A stretch of 23,135 nucleotides of DNA. Source: a virus. Shown piece by piece: positions 15,307 through 22,414 of the stretch (position 1 is its first letter; every line of letters starts with the position of its first letter). Location: positions 1-23,135 of the IMG/VR virus record IMGVR_UViG_3300020221_000125; one strand, given 5' to 3'. Position numbers and translations under genes: made by a program. The notes below the pieces were generated by a model, which saw nothing but the letters and a program-made list of their open reading frames with translations, ran no database searches and had not been told where the DNA came from.

Positions 15307-15653
15307 ATAGAATATCCGAAAAAGATCAATCTATTATCAAGTCATACAGAGACCCTGATGATAGAATGATAGCAATTATCGAACTACTAACTGAAATAGA
15401 TGTCATACCAGATGTAGGGCAACTATATACGTTTGTCTACTCGCCAAAGACACCCGAAATAGAATACGATCAACATCCTTTAGTAGCAGTGTCAGACATT
15501 TATCGTTGGGGATTTAGAGGATACAACTTTCACTGGAAATCCCCACACAACTACACTTGGTTAGAGTTAGTTGGTAATTTGCATAAAGTTCGAAAGGAAG
15601 AACTAAATACTTTATTAACATTGAACTATCAAAAGTTCAGAATAAATACTTAA
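15303..15653 (+). CDS. Conserved-type phage protein of unknown function
   Basis: A 116-residue protein. The N-terminal helix (about 1-30) has acidic and basic residues. The central part, VGQLYTFVYSPKTPEIEYD followed by QHPLVAV and YRWGFRGYNFHW, has the look of a small beta-barrel with a conserved 'YxFxYxPKT...YDxHPL' pattern. I have seen that pattern in T4-like marine phages, but I cannot attach a function. The C-terminus is helical (VRKEELNTLLTLNYQKFRIN). Its ATG overlaps the stop of the gp4-like gene, and the gp48 gene follows by nine bases, so it is probably co-expressed with head-completion and baseplate genes. A structural or assembly role is inferred from position only. Confidence 0.8.
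   Translation: MNRISEKDQSIIKSYRDPDDRMIAIIELLTEIDVIPDVGQLYTFVYSPKTPEIEYDQHPLVAVSDIYRWGFRGYNFHWKSPHNYTWLELVGNLHKVRKEELNTLLTLNYQKFRINT
15641..15648 (+). promoter_or_regulatory. Late-promoter-like AATAAATA at the end of the gene before gp48
   Basis: AATAAATACTT sits over the last codons of the 116-residue gene, 14 bases before the gp48 ATG. The same octamer precedes the gp26 and gp4-like genes. Spacing to the ATG is short, so a transcript from it would have a very short leader; chance occurrence in AT-rich sequence is possible. Confidence 0.35.
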
Positions 15654-15662
15654 AAAAAGTAA

Positions 15663-17156
15663 ATGGGAAGATCGCGAGGATCAAATCCAGACCCTAAAAA
15701 TCCAGCAAGAGAAATAGGTTCGTTTAATCAATCTTTAACTTTTCAGGCATCCAGCGCTGGAAGAGGTGGCGCTACACCAAATGTTACTACTAACAGAACT
15801 TATGTTTTAGAAGCTAATTATCAAACTGGAAATCGAGCATTATATGCTACTAATGCTTTCGGGGGTAGAGGATCTCCAGTTGCAACAAAAAGTCCAAATG
15901 GTAGATGGCAAGTGACAGGTGCCCTCTCTAACCCAGATGAAAGAAGTGCATTGCAGCAATCTTTAAATAAAGGTAACTTTGGAAAAACCTTAAACAATGA
16001 ATTACAAAGTGTTGCCACTGGTGATTTAGGATCAGATCAATATAATAGAATATTTAATTCAAGTGTAGCAAAAACTCCAGAAAAAGGATCATCTCCTGGT
16101 GGGGGAGGAAATTCTCCAAAAGGACCTGGAGGGAGTAGCTCTAAGACTACTCCTGAAGATTCTGAAACAATGAAATCTGCAATAAGCACTGGAGTAAAAG
16201 CACGAACACAATACGCTTCCAGTTCTGAATTAAAATATCCCTCCCAGTATGATGGTAATGATTATTTGACAATCACTATGCTTCGTTATGTTGCAGACCC
16301 CAATCTTGGATTGGGGAAAAATCCAAATGCCACAGGAGAAGGTGAAGGAAATGTTTTAACCCTTAATCCAGATCTAGGTTTATCTAGACCATCTCAAAGA
16401 TTAGCAGGGAAAAAAAATGTGCTAGCTACAATCAGTCTTCCAATACCCGCAAATTTAGTAGACCAAAATCCTGTTGGTTGGGGAAACGGTGATATAACTG
16501 CTCTTGAAGCTTATGGCGCTGGAGCTGCTGCTAGGTTGATGTCATCAGGACTTAATGTTGGAGCACAGGCAGGGGCAGAAGTTTCTGCTGCTGCGGGAGC
16601 ACTTAGAAATAATAAAGATGCTGCTAAAACTCTAATTACCTCTAAACTTGCCGCCCAAATCATCGGCATAGACAGCAAAAACCTTTTATCAAGGTCAACT
16701 GGAGCAATTTTAAATCCAAACTTAGAACTTCTTTTTAATGGACCTTCATTGAGAATGTTTAATTTTAGTTTCAAAATGACACCGAGAGATCAAAAAGAAG
16801 CAATTGCTATTCGGAAAATCATAAGAACTCTAAAACAGGGAATGGCACCAAAAAGCACTGCGTCTGGAATATTTCTTGCTGCTCCAAATATATTTGAATT
16901 GGAATTTAAGTACGTTGATCCAAAAATTAAAGAAGCAACAGCTAAAAGGCATCCTTTTTTACCAGTTTTAAAACCTTGTGCTCTACAAAATTTATCCGTT
17001 AATTATATGCCAGATGGTTCTTATATGACTTATGGTGATGGTTCTATGATTGCTTATGATATGACTTGCTCTTTTGCTGAACTTGAACCTATCTTTGACC
17101 AAGACTACGATGAACTTGAAAAATCAGCTGAACAAGACTCACTCATAGGTTACTAA
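15663..17156 (+). CDS. gp48: Baseplate tail-tube cap protein gp48-like
   Basis: A 497-residue protein. The N-terminal 160 residues are Gly/Ser/Pro/Asn-rich with low-complexity runs (SSPGGGGNSPKGPGGSSSKT). The C-terminal half holds the tube-cap part: LNPNLELLFNGPSLRMFNFS and KMTPRDQKEAIAIRKIIRTL near 350-385, FELEFKYVDPKI, then LQNLSVNYMPDGSYMTYGDG and YDMTCSFAELEPIFDQDYDE at the end. That set is the usual gp48 signature in cyanomyoviruses. T4 gp48 is 364 residues; the extra length is in the N-terminal linker and an Ala/Gly-rich middle insert (about 280-320). Gp48 binds the hub and with gp54 nucleates the tail tube. The next gene (gp53) starts one base after the stop. Confidence 0.85.
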   Translation: MGRSRGSNPDPKNPAREIGSFNQSLTFQASSAGRGGATPNVTTNRTYVLEANYQTGNRALYATNAFGGRGSPVATKSPNGRWQVTGALSNPDERSALQQSLNKGNFGKTLNNELQSVATGDLGSDQYNRIFNSSVAKTPEKGSSPGGGGNSPKGPGGSSSKTTPEDSETMKSAISTGVKARTQYASSSELKYPSQYDGNDYLTITMLRYVADPNLGLGKNPNATGEGEGNVLTLNPDLGLSRPSQRLAGKKNVLATISLPIPANLVDQNPVGWGNGDITALEAYGAGAAARLMSSGLNVGAQAGAEVSAAAGALRNNKDAAKTLITSKLAAQIIGIDSKNLLSRSTGAILNPNLELLFNGPSLRMFNFSFKMTPRDQKEAIAIRKIIRTLKQGMAPKSTASGIFLAAPNIFELEFKYVDPKIKEATAKRHPFLPVLKPCALQNLSVNYMPDGSYMTYGDGSMIAYDMTCSFAELEPIFDQDYDELEKSAEQDSLIGY

Positions 17157-17157
17157 T

Positions 17158-17856
17158 ATGTACTTCAAAAAATTACCAAATATCAAATATCATACAAAAT
17201 TACCTGGTAGCAATTCTAGTTTAGATTCTGTTATTGCAAAAAACCTTTTTAGAAGAGGAAAAATTCGTGCTGATATTTTCAATAATGTATCCTTATTTAC
17301 AAAATATTCCATTATTGGTGATGAAAGACCCGAACAAGTTTCAGAAAAGTTCTATGGATCTCCTTTATATGATTGGGTTATCTTAATTTCCAATAATGTT
17401 ATCGACATAACTAATGAATGGCCCTTAAGTCAACAAACTTTTTATGATTACTTAATTGAAAAATATGGATCCGAAGAGGCACTAAACAACATCAAATATT
17501 ATAAGACTTTAGAAGTTACAAATTCAGCAGGTCAAATCGTACAAAATGAAGATTTGATTGTTGATGCAACTTTTTACAATAAGTCTAGTTTATCTGGTTT
17601 TGCTGCACTGGAATACTATGATGAAAATCTTGCATCTATGGTTCAAAAAGCAGGATCAGAAATTTCAATTCCAGTTACAAATATAGATTATGAAAATGAA
17701 ATTAATGAAAATAAAAGAAATATATTTATCTTGAGATCTCAATATCTTCAAGATGCATTAAACGATCTTGAAGATATTGGAACTTATAAACAATCTTCAG
17801 ATTATATTTCAGATAGTCTGAAGAATACTGATAATATTTACACTACCAGTGTTTAA
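17158..17856 (+). CDS. gp53: Baseplate wedge subunit gp53-like
   Basis: A 232-residue protein (T4 gp53 is 196). The core, YSIIGDERPEQVSEKFYGSP followed by LYDWVILISNNVIDITNEWP, matches the gp53 pattern 'Y.I.g..RPE.la..iYGnp.lyWvLl..N.I.d....WP'. It is followed by QQTFYDYLIEKYG and a C-terminal helical region with INENKRNIFILRSQYLQDAL. Gp53 joins wedges to the hub during baseplate assembly. It directly follows gp48 (one-base gap). Its stop codon abuts the stop of gp32 on the other strand with no bases between, so any terminator must lie inside coding sequence. Confidence 0.85.
   Translation: MYFKKLPNIKYHTKLPGSNSSLDSVIAKNLFRRGKIRADIFNNVSLFTKYSIIGDERPEQVSEKFYGSPLYDWVILISNNVIDITNEWPLSQQTFYDYLIEKYGSEEALNNIKYYKTLEVTNSAGQIVQNEDLIVDATFYNKSSLSGFAALEYYDENLASMVQKAGSEISIPVTNIDYENEINENKRNIFILRSQYLQDALNDLEDIGTYKQSSDYISDSLKNTDNIYTTSV
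17840..17852. terminator. Possible short bidirectional hairpin at convergent gp53/gp32 junction
   Basis: ACACT-ACC-AGTGT forms a perfect five-pair stem with a three-base loop, flanked by TTT on both sides, a few bases inside the gp53 3' end and next to the gp32 stop. It is the only stem-loop I see at this zero-spacer convergent junction. It is too weak to be called a sure terminator. Confidence 0.3.
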
Positions 17857-18783
17857 TCACTCTTCAGCAAGTCGTTGAAAATAGGACAGAGCATCATCTT
17901 CATCTTCATCGTTTGAAGGACGACGAACGGAAGTTTCCACTGAAGGAAGTTCTGGTTTAGGATGACGTGAAGAGAAGTCGGGAGTATAAGACCCACGATC
18001 ATTGTCTTCGTCGTCAACTTCCTCATCAATGCGATGTTGTTGAGGTTTGGTATTCAGAACATAGTTAAGACGCTTCTCAAGTTCATCGTAAGTCTTGAAC
18101 TGATCAGCAGCAAGGAACTGAGTAAGAGAGTATTCTTTCTTCCAGAGCCCTTCAAGGGCATCGTCATCACTCAGCAGAGGAGAAGGGCGATCAAACTCAG
18201 ACTTGTCATAATTCCAGTAACCATCTTTCTTTACAATTTTTAGTTTGAAGTTTGCACCTTGCCAGAAATCAAAAGGATTGATTGCTTCTTCATCCTCAAA
18301 CTCAGGTTGCATTGCACCCATAATCTTATCAAAGATCTTCTTACCAAATTTATAAAGGAATACTTTTCCCTCATTTTGAGGATTAGCGGGATCTTTTACA
18401 ATATAAATGTTGACGTAGTAAGACAGTTTGCGTTTTTGTTTACGTACAGTTTCTTTATCTTTATCATTACCACTATTCCAGAGTTCACGATTGTAATCTG
18501 AAACAGGATCTTTTTGATTTAGAGTAGTCAAACTATTTTCAATGTACCATCCACCAGGACCTTGAAATGCGTGACTCCAAACTTTAGACCAAGGGAGATC
18601 TTCACCTTCGGGAGCAGGCAGAAACCGAATGGTCGCAAAACCATTTCCCACTTTATCTACCTCAGGTTTCCAAAACCTTTCATCTGCAACTGATTCTCCA
18701 GCACTAATTTTTTCTACTTCTTTTACTAACTTAGCAGTAAGCGAACCAAGTTTAGATTGTTTTTTAAGATCTGAAAAGGACAT
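17857..18783 (-). CDS. gp32: Single-stranded DNA-binding protein gp32 (zinc-finger Cys absent)
   Basis: A 308-residue protein (T4 gp32 is 301). The basic N-terminus (KKQSKLGSLTAKL) corresponds to the cooperative-binding B domain. The core has WYIENSLTTLNQ, YYVNIYIVKDPANPQNEGKV, FLYKFGKKIFDKI, FWQGANFKLKIVKK and NYDKSEF, all closely matching T4 gp32. The C-terminal tail (253-308) is strongly acidic, as needed for protein contacts. The T4 zinc site CPVC is replaced by DPVS (92-95) and the protein has no cysteine at all, so it cannot bind zinc in the T4 way. It coats ssDNA in replication and recombination and partners gp59. A good ribosome-binding site (GGAG, eight bases before ATG) is present. 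Confidence 0.95.
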   Translation of the reverse strand: MSFSDLKKQSKLGSLTAKLVKEVEKISAGESVADERFWKPEVDKVGNGFATIRFLPAPEGEDLPWSKVWSHAFQGPGGWYIENSLTTLNQKDPVSDYNRELWNSGNDKDKETVRKQKRKLSYYVNIYIVKDPANPQNEGKVFLYKFGKKIFDKIMGAMQPEFEDEEAINPFDFWQGANFKLKIVKKDGYWNYDKSEFDRPSPLLSDDDALEGLWKKEYSLTQFLAADQFKTYDELEKRLNYVLNTKPQQHRIDEEVDDEDNDRGSYTPDFSSRHPKPELPSVETSVRRPSNDEDEDDALSYFQRLAEE

Positions 18784-18840
18784 TTGTATTCTCCGTATTA
18801 GTTGTATTTGTTGGATTACTTTTGTATTTTAATGTGTAGG
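18784..18840 (-). promoter_or_regulatory. A-rich unstructured leader before gp32
   Basis: The 57 bases between the DUF1825-like stop and the gp32 start, read on the minus strand, are A-rich with very few G. They show no stem I can find and end in CGGAGAATACAAATG. T4 gp32 represses its own translation by binding an unstructured A/U-rich leader, so this stretch could serve the same way. No convincing promoter was seen. Confidence 0.35.
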
Positions 18841-19173
18841 TCAATTTTTGTCAACCTGCTTTTTTGTGTTTTCTAAAATAACTTTCATATTATCAAGAAG
18901 AGTAAACAAGTCAACATTACGAGGCATTCCCATTTCAATTGCGTGATCGATAATGCGTTGCTTCATTTCCTGTGCTTCTGGATCATCAGATAAACTAAGT
19001 CTGGTATATAAAACTTTTTGAGCTTCTATCAATCGCTCTAAAGACTCAAGATGTTCTAATCGCCCTTCTTTATCCATCAAGGCAAAACCAAACATATTAT
19101 CGTATACTTCTTTTTGTAGTTCAGAAAGTTTACGAACTTCTTCTTGAACGATATCGGAACTAAAAAAACTCAT
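18841..19173 (-). CDS. DUF1825-like protein (cyanobacteria-specific family)
   Basis: A 110-residue helical protein beginning MSFFSSDIVQEEVRKLSELQ. The opening '[MG]FF[DS]S[ED]IVQ.E...L' and the following pattern (a 'F..MDKEGR..HLESLE.LIE' segment, then a 'LY.RL.LSDD.EA' segment and a C-terminal long helix) match my memory of DUF1825, a family of small proteins found almost only in cyanobacteria. Its function is not known to me. It overlaps gp59 by four bases (ATGA) and precedes gp32, so it is embedded in the replication operon. This makes a role in DNA replication, or in host-polymerase takeover, worth considering, but that is inference. Confidence 0.7.
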   Translation of the reverse strand: MSFFSSDIVQEEVRKLSELQKEVYDNMFGFALMDKEGRLEHLESLERLIEAQKVLYTRLSLSDDPEAQEMKQRIIDHAIEMGMPRNVDLFTLLDNMKVILENTKKQVDKN

Positions 19174-19766
19174 ACCTTACCTAAGACAACTTCTTTCACA
19201 ATTCTTCTATATTCAAACACATCAATATTTATGAACGGTTTGTATTTTTTAATCCTCATACTTACAAGTTTCCAAACAGGATCTAGTAACTTTTTATCAA
19301 AGTTCTTAGAGTAAAAAAAGATATCATCATAGATTACCATTGTTTCAAGAGAAGTGTTTTTACTCAAAAAACTTTTAAGAAGGATTGGGTGACCTTTAGT
19401 ACAATCAAATATATCATCTAATTTGTTTTTTGAGAATAACTTTTCAGTTTCTTCCTTAAATCTATATTTTAATCCTTGGATTCTTTTTTGCCACTCTAAG
19501 TAATTTTGATTTCCATTTCTAATGATGTCACCAATCCAAAGTGAATGTGGGTCATCACACAAAGCAAAATTAGCAATAAAAAAATTTTCTACTTCTTTAT
19601 CACTTTTTTGTCTAGAAGTTTTTTCAAAAAAATAACGGTCTTTACGTTTGTAAAAAGACTCTAATGTTGCTTTTGATTTACCACAATACTTATGATAATC
19701 ATATGAAATTTTTGTAAAATGATTCTTAAATGCCAAATATGTTTTATAACAATCAAAAGGAGTCAT
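19170..19766 (-). CDS. gp59: DNA helicase loader gp59
   Basis: A 198-residue basic, helical protein (T4 gp59 is 217). Shared points with T4 gp59: the N-terminal 'YK.YL..K.H' helix (CYKTYLAFKNHF), KRKDRYFFEKTSRQ, NFFIANF, DPHSLWIGDI, then LEWQKRIQGLKYRFKEE and a C-terminal half with ETMVIYDDIFFYSKN and MRIKKYKPFINID. Gp59 binds fork DNA and gp32 and loads the gp41 helicase onto ssDNA. Its start overlaps the gp33 stop (TAATG) and its stop overlaps the next start (ATGA), so gp33, gp59 and the DUF1825-like gene are translated together with gp32 downstream. Confidence 0.9.
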   Translation of the reverse strand: MTPFDCYKTYLAFKNHFTKISYDYHKYCGKSKATLESFYKRKDRYFFEKTSRQKSDKEVENFFIANFALCDDPHSLWIGDIIRNGNQNYLEWQKRIQGLKYRFKEETEKLFSKNKLDDIFDCTKGHPILLKSFLSKNTSLETMVIYDDIFFYSKNFDKKLLDPVWKLVSMRIKKYKPFINIDVFEYRRIVKEVVLGKV

Positions 19767-20020
19767 TAAAACTTTAACATAGCCTTACTTGTTTTTTTAA
19801 GAAAATTAAGTTGAGTTGCTTCAAATTTTAATTTTTCTTTGAGGGGTTTTGAAATCAATTTAGGAATTGTCTCTAACTCCACAGAGTTTTCCTCACAAAA
19901 TTGAAGTATAGCATCAATATAAGATGTTTGATTTTCTTTTACAATTGTTTCAATTTTTTGAGAAAATTTATTAGAACATAAAAATTTTTCCTCTAAAGCT
20001 TTAGTGACGGGATCTTTCAT
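19766..20020 (-). CDS. gp33: Late-transcription co-activator gp33-like
   Basis: An 84-residue helical protein. The stretch KFSQKIETIVKENQTSYIDA followed by ILQFCEENSVELETIPKLIS lines up with T4 gp33 (T4: '.gFI.EKMV.EFGMSYLEA..AFLEENSIPE..FAKFI'), and the next helix with KPLKEKLKFEATQLNFL also matches. T4 gp33 is 112 residues; this version lacks much of the N- and C-terminal extension. Gp33 bridges RNA polymerase and the gp45 clamp and, with gp55, activates late promoters. Its start is inside the end of the exonuclease gene (20-base overlap) and its stop overlaps the gp59 start. The close synteny (33-59-32) with T4-like phages strengthens the call. Confidence 0.8.
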   Translation of the reverse strand: MKDPVTKALEEKFLCSNKFSQKIETIVKENQTSYIDAILQFCEENSVELETIPKLISKPLKEKLKFEATQLNFLKKTSKAMLKF

Positions 20021-20684
20021 TATGGTTTTGTATTACAAACTTTTTAATGTATTGTACTAATAGTTTAATATACTCTGTTTTATTTCTTTTGTCAAATATT
20101 TTTACATCACCATTTGGAGTTACCATAATAGTGATAAGTTTGACAGGAGGTATCTCTGTTAATTCATAGTAAGCAGCAGCATAAAACATTTCTTGAACGA
20201 AATAATTTTCAATCCACTCTTCAGGTTTAATTTCATCTGAAGTTTTAAAGTCGATAACTGCTAGTTCACCTTCATATTCAGCAATACAATCTACTCTTCC
20301 AGCAACTCCAAAATATTCTGAGTAAAGAGTTCTCTCAATTGCGTGAATATTATTTATCTTGTCAAGGTAAGGTTTTGCATAAAAAAACATGAATTTTGTT
20401 AATGGTTTATAATCATCCCAATTTAACTCTTTGTTCTCAAGATAGTCTTGACATACTTGGTGAAAATCGGTTCCCCTTGCTGCAGCTTTTCTGCTGATTT
20501 GATTTGCTTTTTCTTCACCAACTCTTTTACGCCATTCTAATATTTTTTCTTTTTTGAAAAATCCTGTAACTGTAGTAATGGAAGGCACCCAATTTCCACT
20601 TGGAAGTAAGTAGAAACGAGTGCCATTTTCTTCTTTTTTCTGTAATTCAAGTTCTCCAATATGGTTCAGATGAGTAAATGTCAT
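20001..20684 (-). CDS. PD-(D/E)XK exonuclease (RecB/Cas4-like)
   Basis: A 227-residue protein with the motif order of RecB-type nucleases: SITTVTGFF (an S/T-x-T entry), a 'RGTDFHQVCQDYL' stretch (H75), GVAGRVDCIAEYEG (D132), LAVIDFKTSD (D145-x-K147) and YFVQEMFYAAAY (QxxxY). The predicted fold suits a single-strand 5' or 3' exonuclease. Cyanophages commonly carry such a gene beside phoH and gp33. It may process DNA ends in recombination or help degrade host DNA. It overlaps phoH (ATGA) upstream and gp33 downstream. Its exact substrate cannot be read from sequence. Confidence 0.85.
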   Translation of the reverse strand: MTFTHLNHIGELELQKKEENGTRFYLLPSGNWVPSITTVTGFFKKEKILEWRKRVGEEKANQISRKAAARGTDFHQVCQDYLENKELNWDDYKPLTKFMFFYAKPYLDKINNIHAIERTLYSEYFGVAGRVDCIAEYEGELAVIDFKTSDEIKPEEWIENYFVQEMFYAAAYYELTEIPPVKLITIMVTPNGDVKIFDKRNKTEYIKLLVQYIKKFVIQNHNERSRH

Positions 20685-21436
20685 AAATTAAGACCTATCT
20701 TTGCCATAATATATTCTTTTACAATACCAGAACGAACAATGTCCTCAACACCAAACTCAATCATATCAAATGAAGGCATCTCACGAAGTATTCTCATAAA
20801 ATCAATAATTCCATTTCTCTCATTTGTCTTAACTAAATCTGATTGAGTAGCATCTCCACAGAAGCAAATACGACTATCTTCACCGACACGAGTGATAATA
20901 CTATCTAACTCATGGAAGTTTAAGTTTTGAAATTCATCTACAATAATAATTGCTTTATCTAGAGTTGTTCCACGCAAAAATGATGTGCTCCAGAATTTAA
21001 TCGTTTCTTGTGCTTTTAAATTACCATAGAGCATTTCAAAGTCAGCATCAGAAGGCATTTGGAACATGTACTTTACCATATTCTTATAAGGAATTTGATA
21101 AAGTGCAGATTTATCTTCATGATCGCCAGGAAGAAAACCAATTTCCCGAGTAGCAACAAGAGACCTGACGATATAAATTCTTTCGTAAGGAGTTTTTTCG
21201 TCTAAAACATCGCAAAGTGCATTATAAAGTGTAATGAATGTTTTACCTGTTCCAGCGCATCCATAAGCAACTAAGTGTTGTCCTTCTGTGTAAGCATCAA
21301 ATAGTTTTTTTTGATTATCTGTAAGTGGATCGATATCAATTAGAAGGTCGGAATTAATTGGTTTCTTACGTTTTATTTGTTTTGCAGTCATACCAACTCC
21401 GATTGGTTGGTCATTCGTTCTTCTTTTTCTTGCCAT
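20681..21436 (-). CDS. phoH: PhoH-like P-loop ATPase
   Basis: A 251-residue protein with a basic N-terminal arm (1-27), the PhoH/PIN-type 'PLTDNQKKLFDAY', Walker A GCAGTGKT (59-66), RSLVATREIGFLPGD, Walker B IIIVDEFQN (163-171) followed by the PhoH stretch 'LD.IITR.GE.SR...CGD..QSD', and a C-terminal arginine R235 in IVRSGI. This fits the PhoH family, common in marine phages and tied to phosphate stress in hosts, though its role in phage is unsettled (RNA handling is one idea). It lies four bases after the FmdB-like gene and overlaps the exonuclease by four bases. Confidence 0.95.
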   Translation of the reverse strand: MARKRRTNDQPIGVGMTAKQIKRKKPINSDLLIDIDPLTDNQKKLFDAYTEGQHLVAYGCAGTGKTFITLYNALCDVLDEKTPYERIYIVRSLVATREIGFLPGDHEDKSALYQIPYKNMVKYMFQMPSDADFEMLYGNLKAQETIKFWSTSFLRGTTLDKAIIIVDEFQNLNFHELDSIITRVGEDSRICFCGDATQSDLVKTNERNGIIDFMRILREMPSFDMIEFGVEDIVRSGIVKEYIMAKIGLNL

Positions 21437-21440
21437 AGGT

Positions 21441-21689
21441 TCAGACTGGTTTTACGCGAGATCCTGGAGCTTTTGATGCTTTATGCAAAACATCATTCCA
21501 ACCTGGGTGAGTTTTTTTGAGTTTGTCATAAACCTCACCCAACTCACCCGAGTTCGGACAAGTTGATGGATCTGACCAGTCTCTGTCCCAATCAGGATTA
21601 TCTTGTTTCCACTGATCCCAATCATGGACGCTCATCTTGACTTCTTTCTGCTCACCAGTTTGCCTATTAACAACGGGATATACTGCCAT
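21441..21689 (-). CDS. Small FmdB-like/phage conserved protein
   Basis: An 82-residue protein beginning MAVYPVVNRQTGEQKEVKMS. The opening 'Y.v.n..TGE..e..M' followed by WDQWKQDNPDW, a single Cys (STCPNSGEL) and a C-terminal 'L....PG...VL.KAS...PGS.V' match the layout of FmdB-like proteins that T4-like marine phages often carry. The usual CxxC zinc ribbon is not preserved, so metal binding is doubtful. Function is unknown. It sits between thyX and phoH on the same strand, 25 bases after thyX and four bases before phoH. Confidence 0.7.
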   Translation of the reverse strand: MAVYPVVNRQTGEQKEVKMSVHDWDQWKQDNPDWDRDWSDPSTCPNSGELGEVYDKLKKTHPGWNDVLHKASKAPGSRVKPV

Positions 21690-21714
21690 ATATTTTCATA
21701 AAGTGTAAGAATAT

Positions 21715-22404
21715 TTAGTCTATACGAATGGATGGTGCGTCCACACATTCATCACATCCATCACGCTTCCAACCAAGTGCTTCCGATACAGCAGGAAACT
21801 GACAGGTGAATATACAACGAACTGCTTCTGCGATTTCCATGTGTTCCTTCTGAGTTCCATGAGAAGAACGCAAGTCTATGTAGTGAATCCAGGAACGCAC
21901 GGAACCCGTCATATACAGGCGTGTGGGCGTTGCTAGAGGCAGCACAAACCTAGCACACTCTTTTGCGACTCCTGCCTCTAGAAGGCGATTATAGAGGTGT
22001 AGAGCATGTTCAAAATGAACACGAATATCTTCACTCAAAACCAGTTTCAGATAGTCTGGAATATCATCAATACTATTCTGACGATTCTTATCATCTTGCC
22101 GCCGAAGTTCTGGAAGAGGAATCGTCTTGCTCAGGAGATTCGTATCAGCATAGCGTTGTGAAAACTCTTGATAGGTGAATGATCGATGACGAAGTATTTG
22201 AGCTGCGATACCACGAGTGGTGTTAATCTCCACAGTCATTGTTGCCTGCTCAAAGATACTCCAGTGTTGATGCTGAATACAATACTTGAGTAGTCCAGAG
22301 AACTTTTCGCTCTCTTGATTTGCAGGATTACTCACCCGAGCACAATATGCCATGTGCTTCTCTGCATCAGGTGTAACGCTGATTAGTTTTACTTCTGGTT
22401 TCAT
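21715..22404 (-). CDS. thyX: FAD-dependent thymidylate synthase ThyX
   Basis: A 229-residue enzyme from the ATG at 22404 (MKPEVKLISVTPDAEKHM). It has the ThyX signature RHRSFTYQEFSQRY at 72-85 (RHR-x7-S), the FAD/dUMP-binding ARFVLPLATPTRLYMTG near 151-167, and SWIHYIDLRSSHGTQKEH. It makes dTMP from dUMP using FAD, CH2-THF and NADPH. A longer reading from 22446 adds a Met-rich segment (MMVMMMDIQTEFEY) that is the frame-shifted shadow of the preceding 59-aa gene, so I reject it. ThyX is common in cyanophages and supports DNA synthesis. It follows the 59-aa gene by ten bases. Confidence 0.95.
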   Translation of the reverse strand: MKPEVKLISVTPDAEKHMAYCARVSNPANQESEKFSGLLKYCIQHQHWSIFEQATMTVEINTTRGIAAQILRHRSFTYQEFSQRYADTNLLSKTIPLPELRRQDDKNRQNSIDDIPDYLKLVLSEDIRVHFEHALHLYNRLLEAGVAKECARFVLPLATPTRLYMTGSVRSWIHYIDLRSSHGTQKEHMEIAEAVRCIFTCQFPAVSEALGWKRDGCDECVDAPSIRID

Positions 22405-22414
22405 ATACTCAAAT

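Noticed and set aside
18841-19173. This 110-residue gene as gp33 (similar length to T4 gp33)
   Set aside because: The residue pattern of T4 gp33 is found instead in the 84-residue gene at 19766-20020; this gene fits DUF1825 better.
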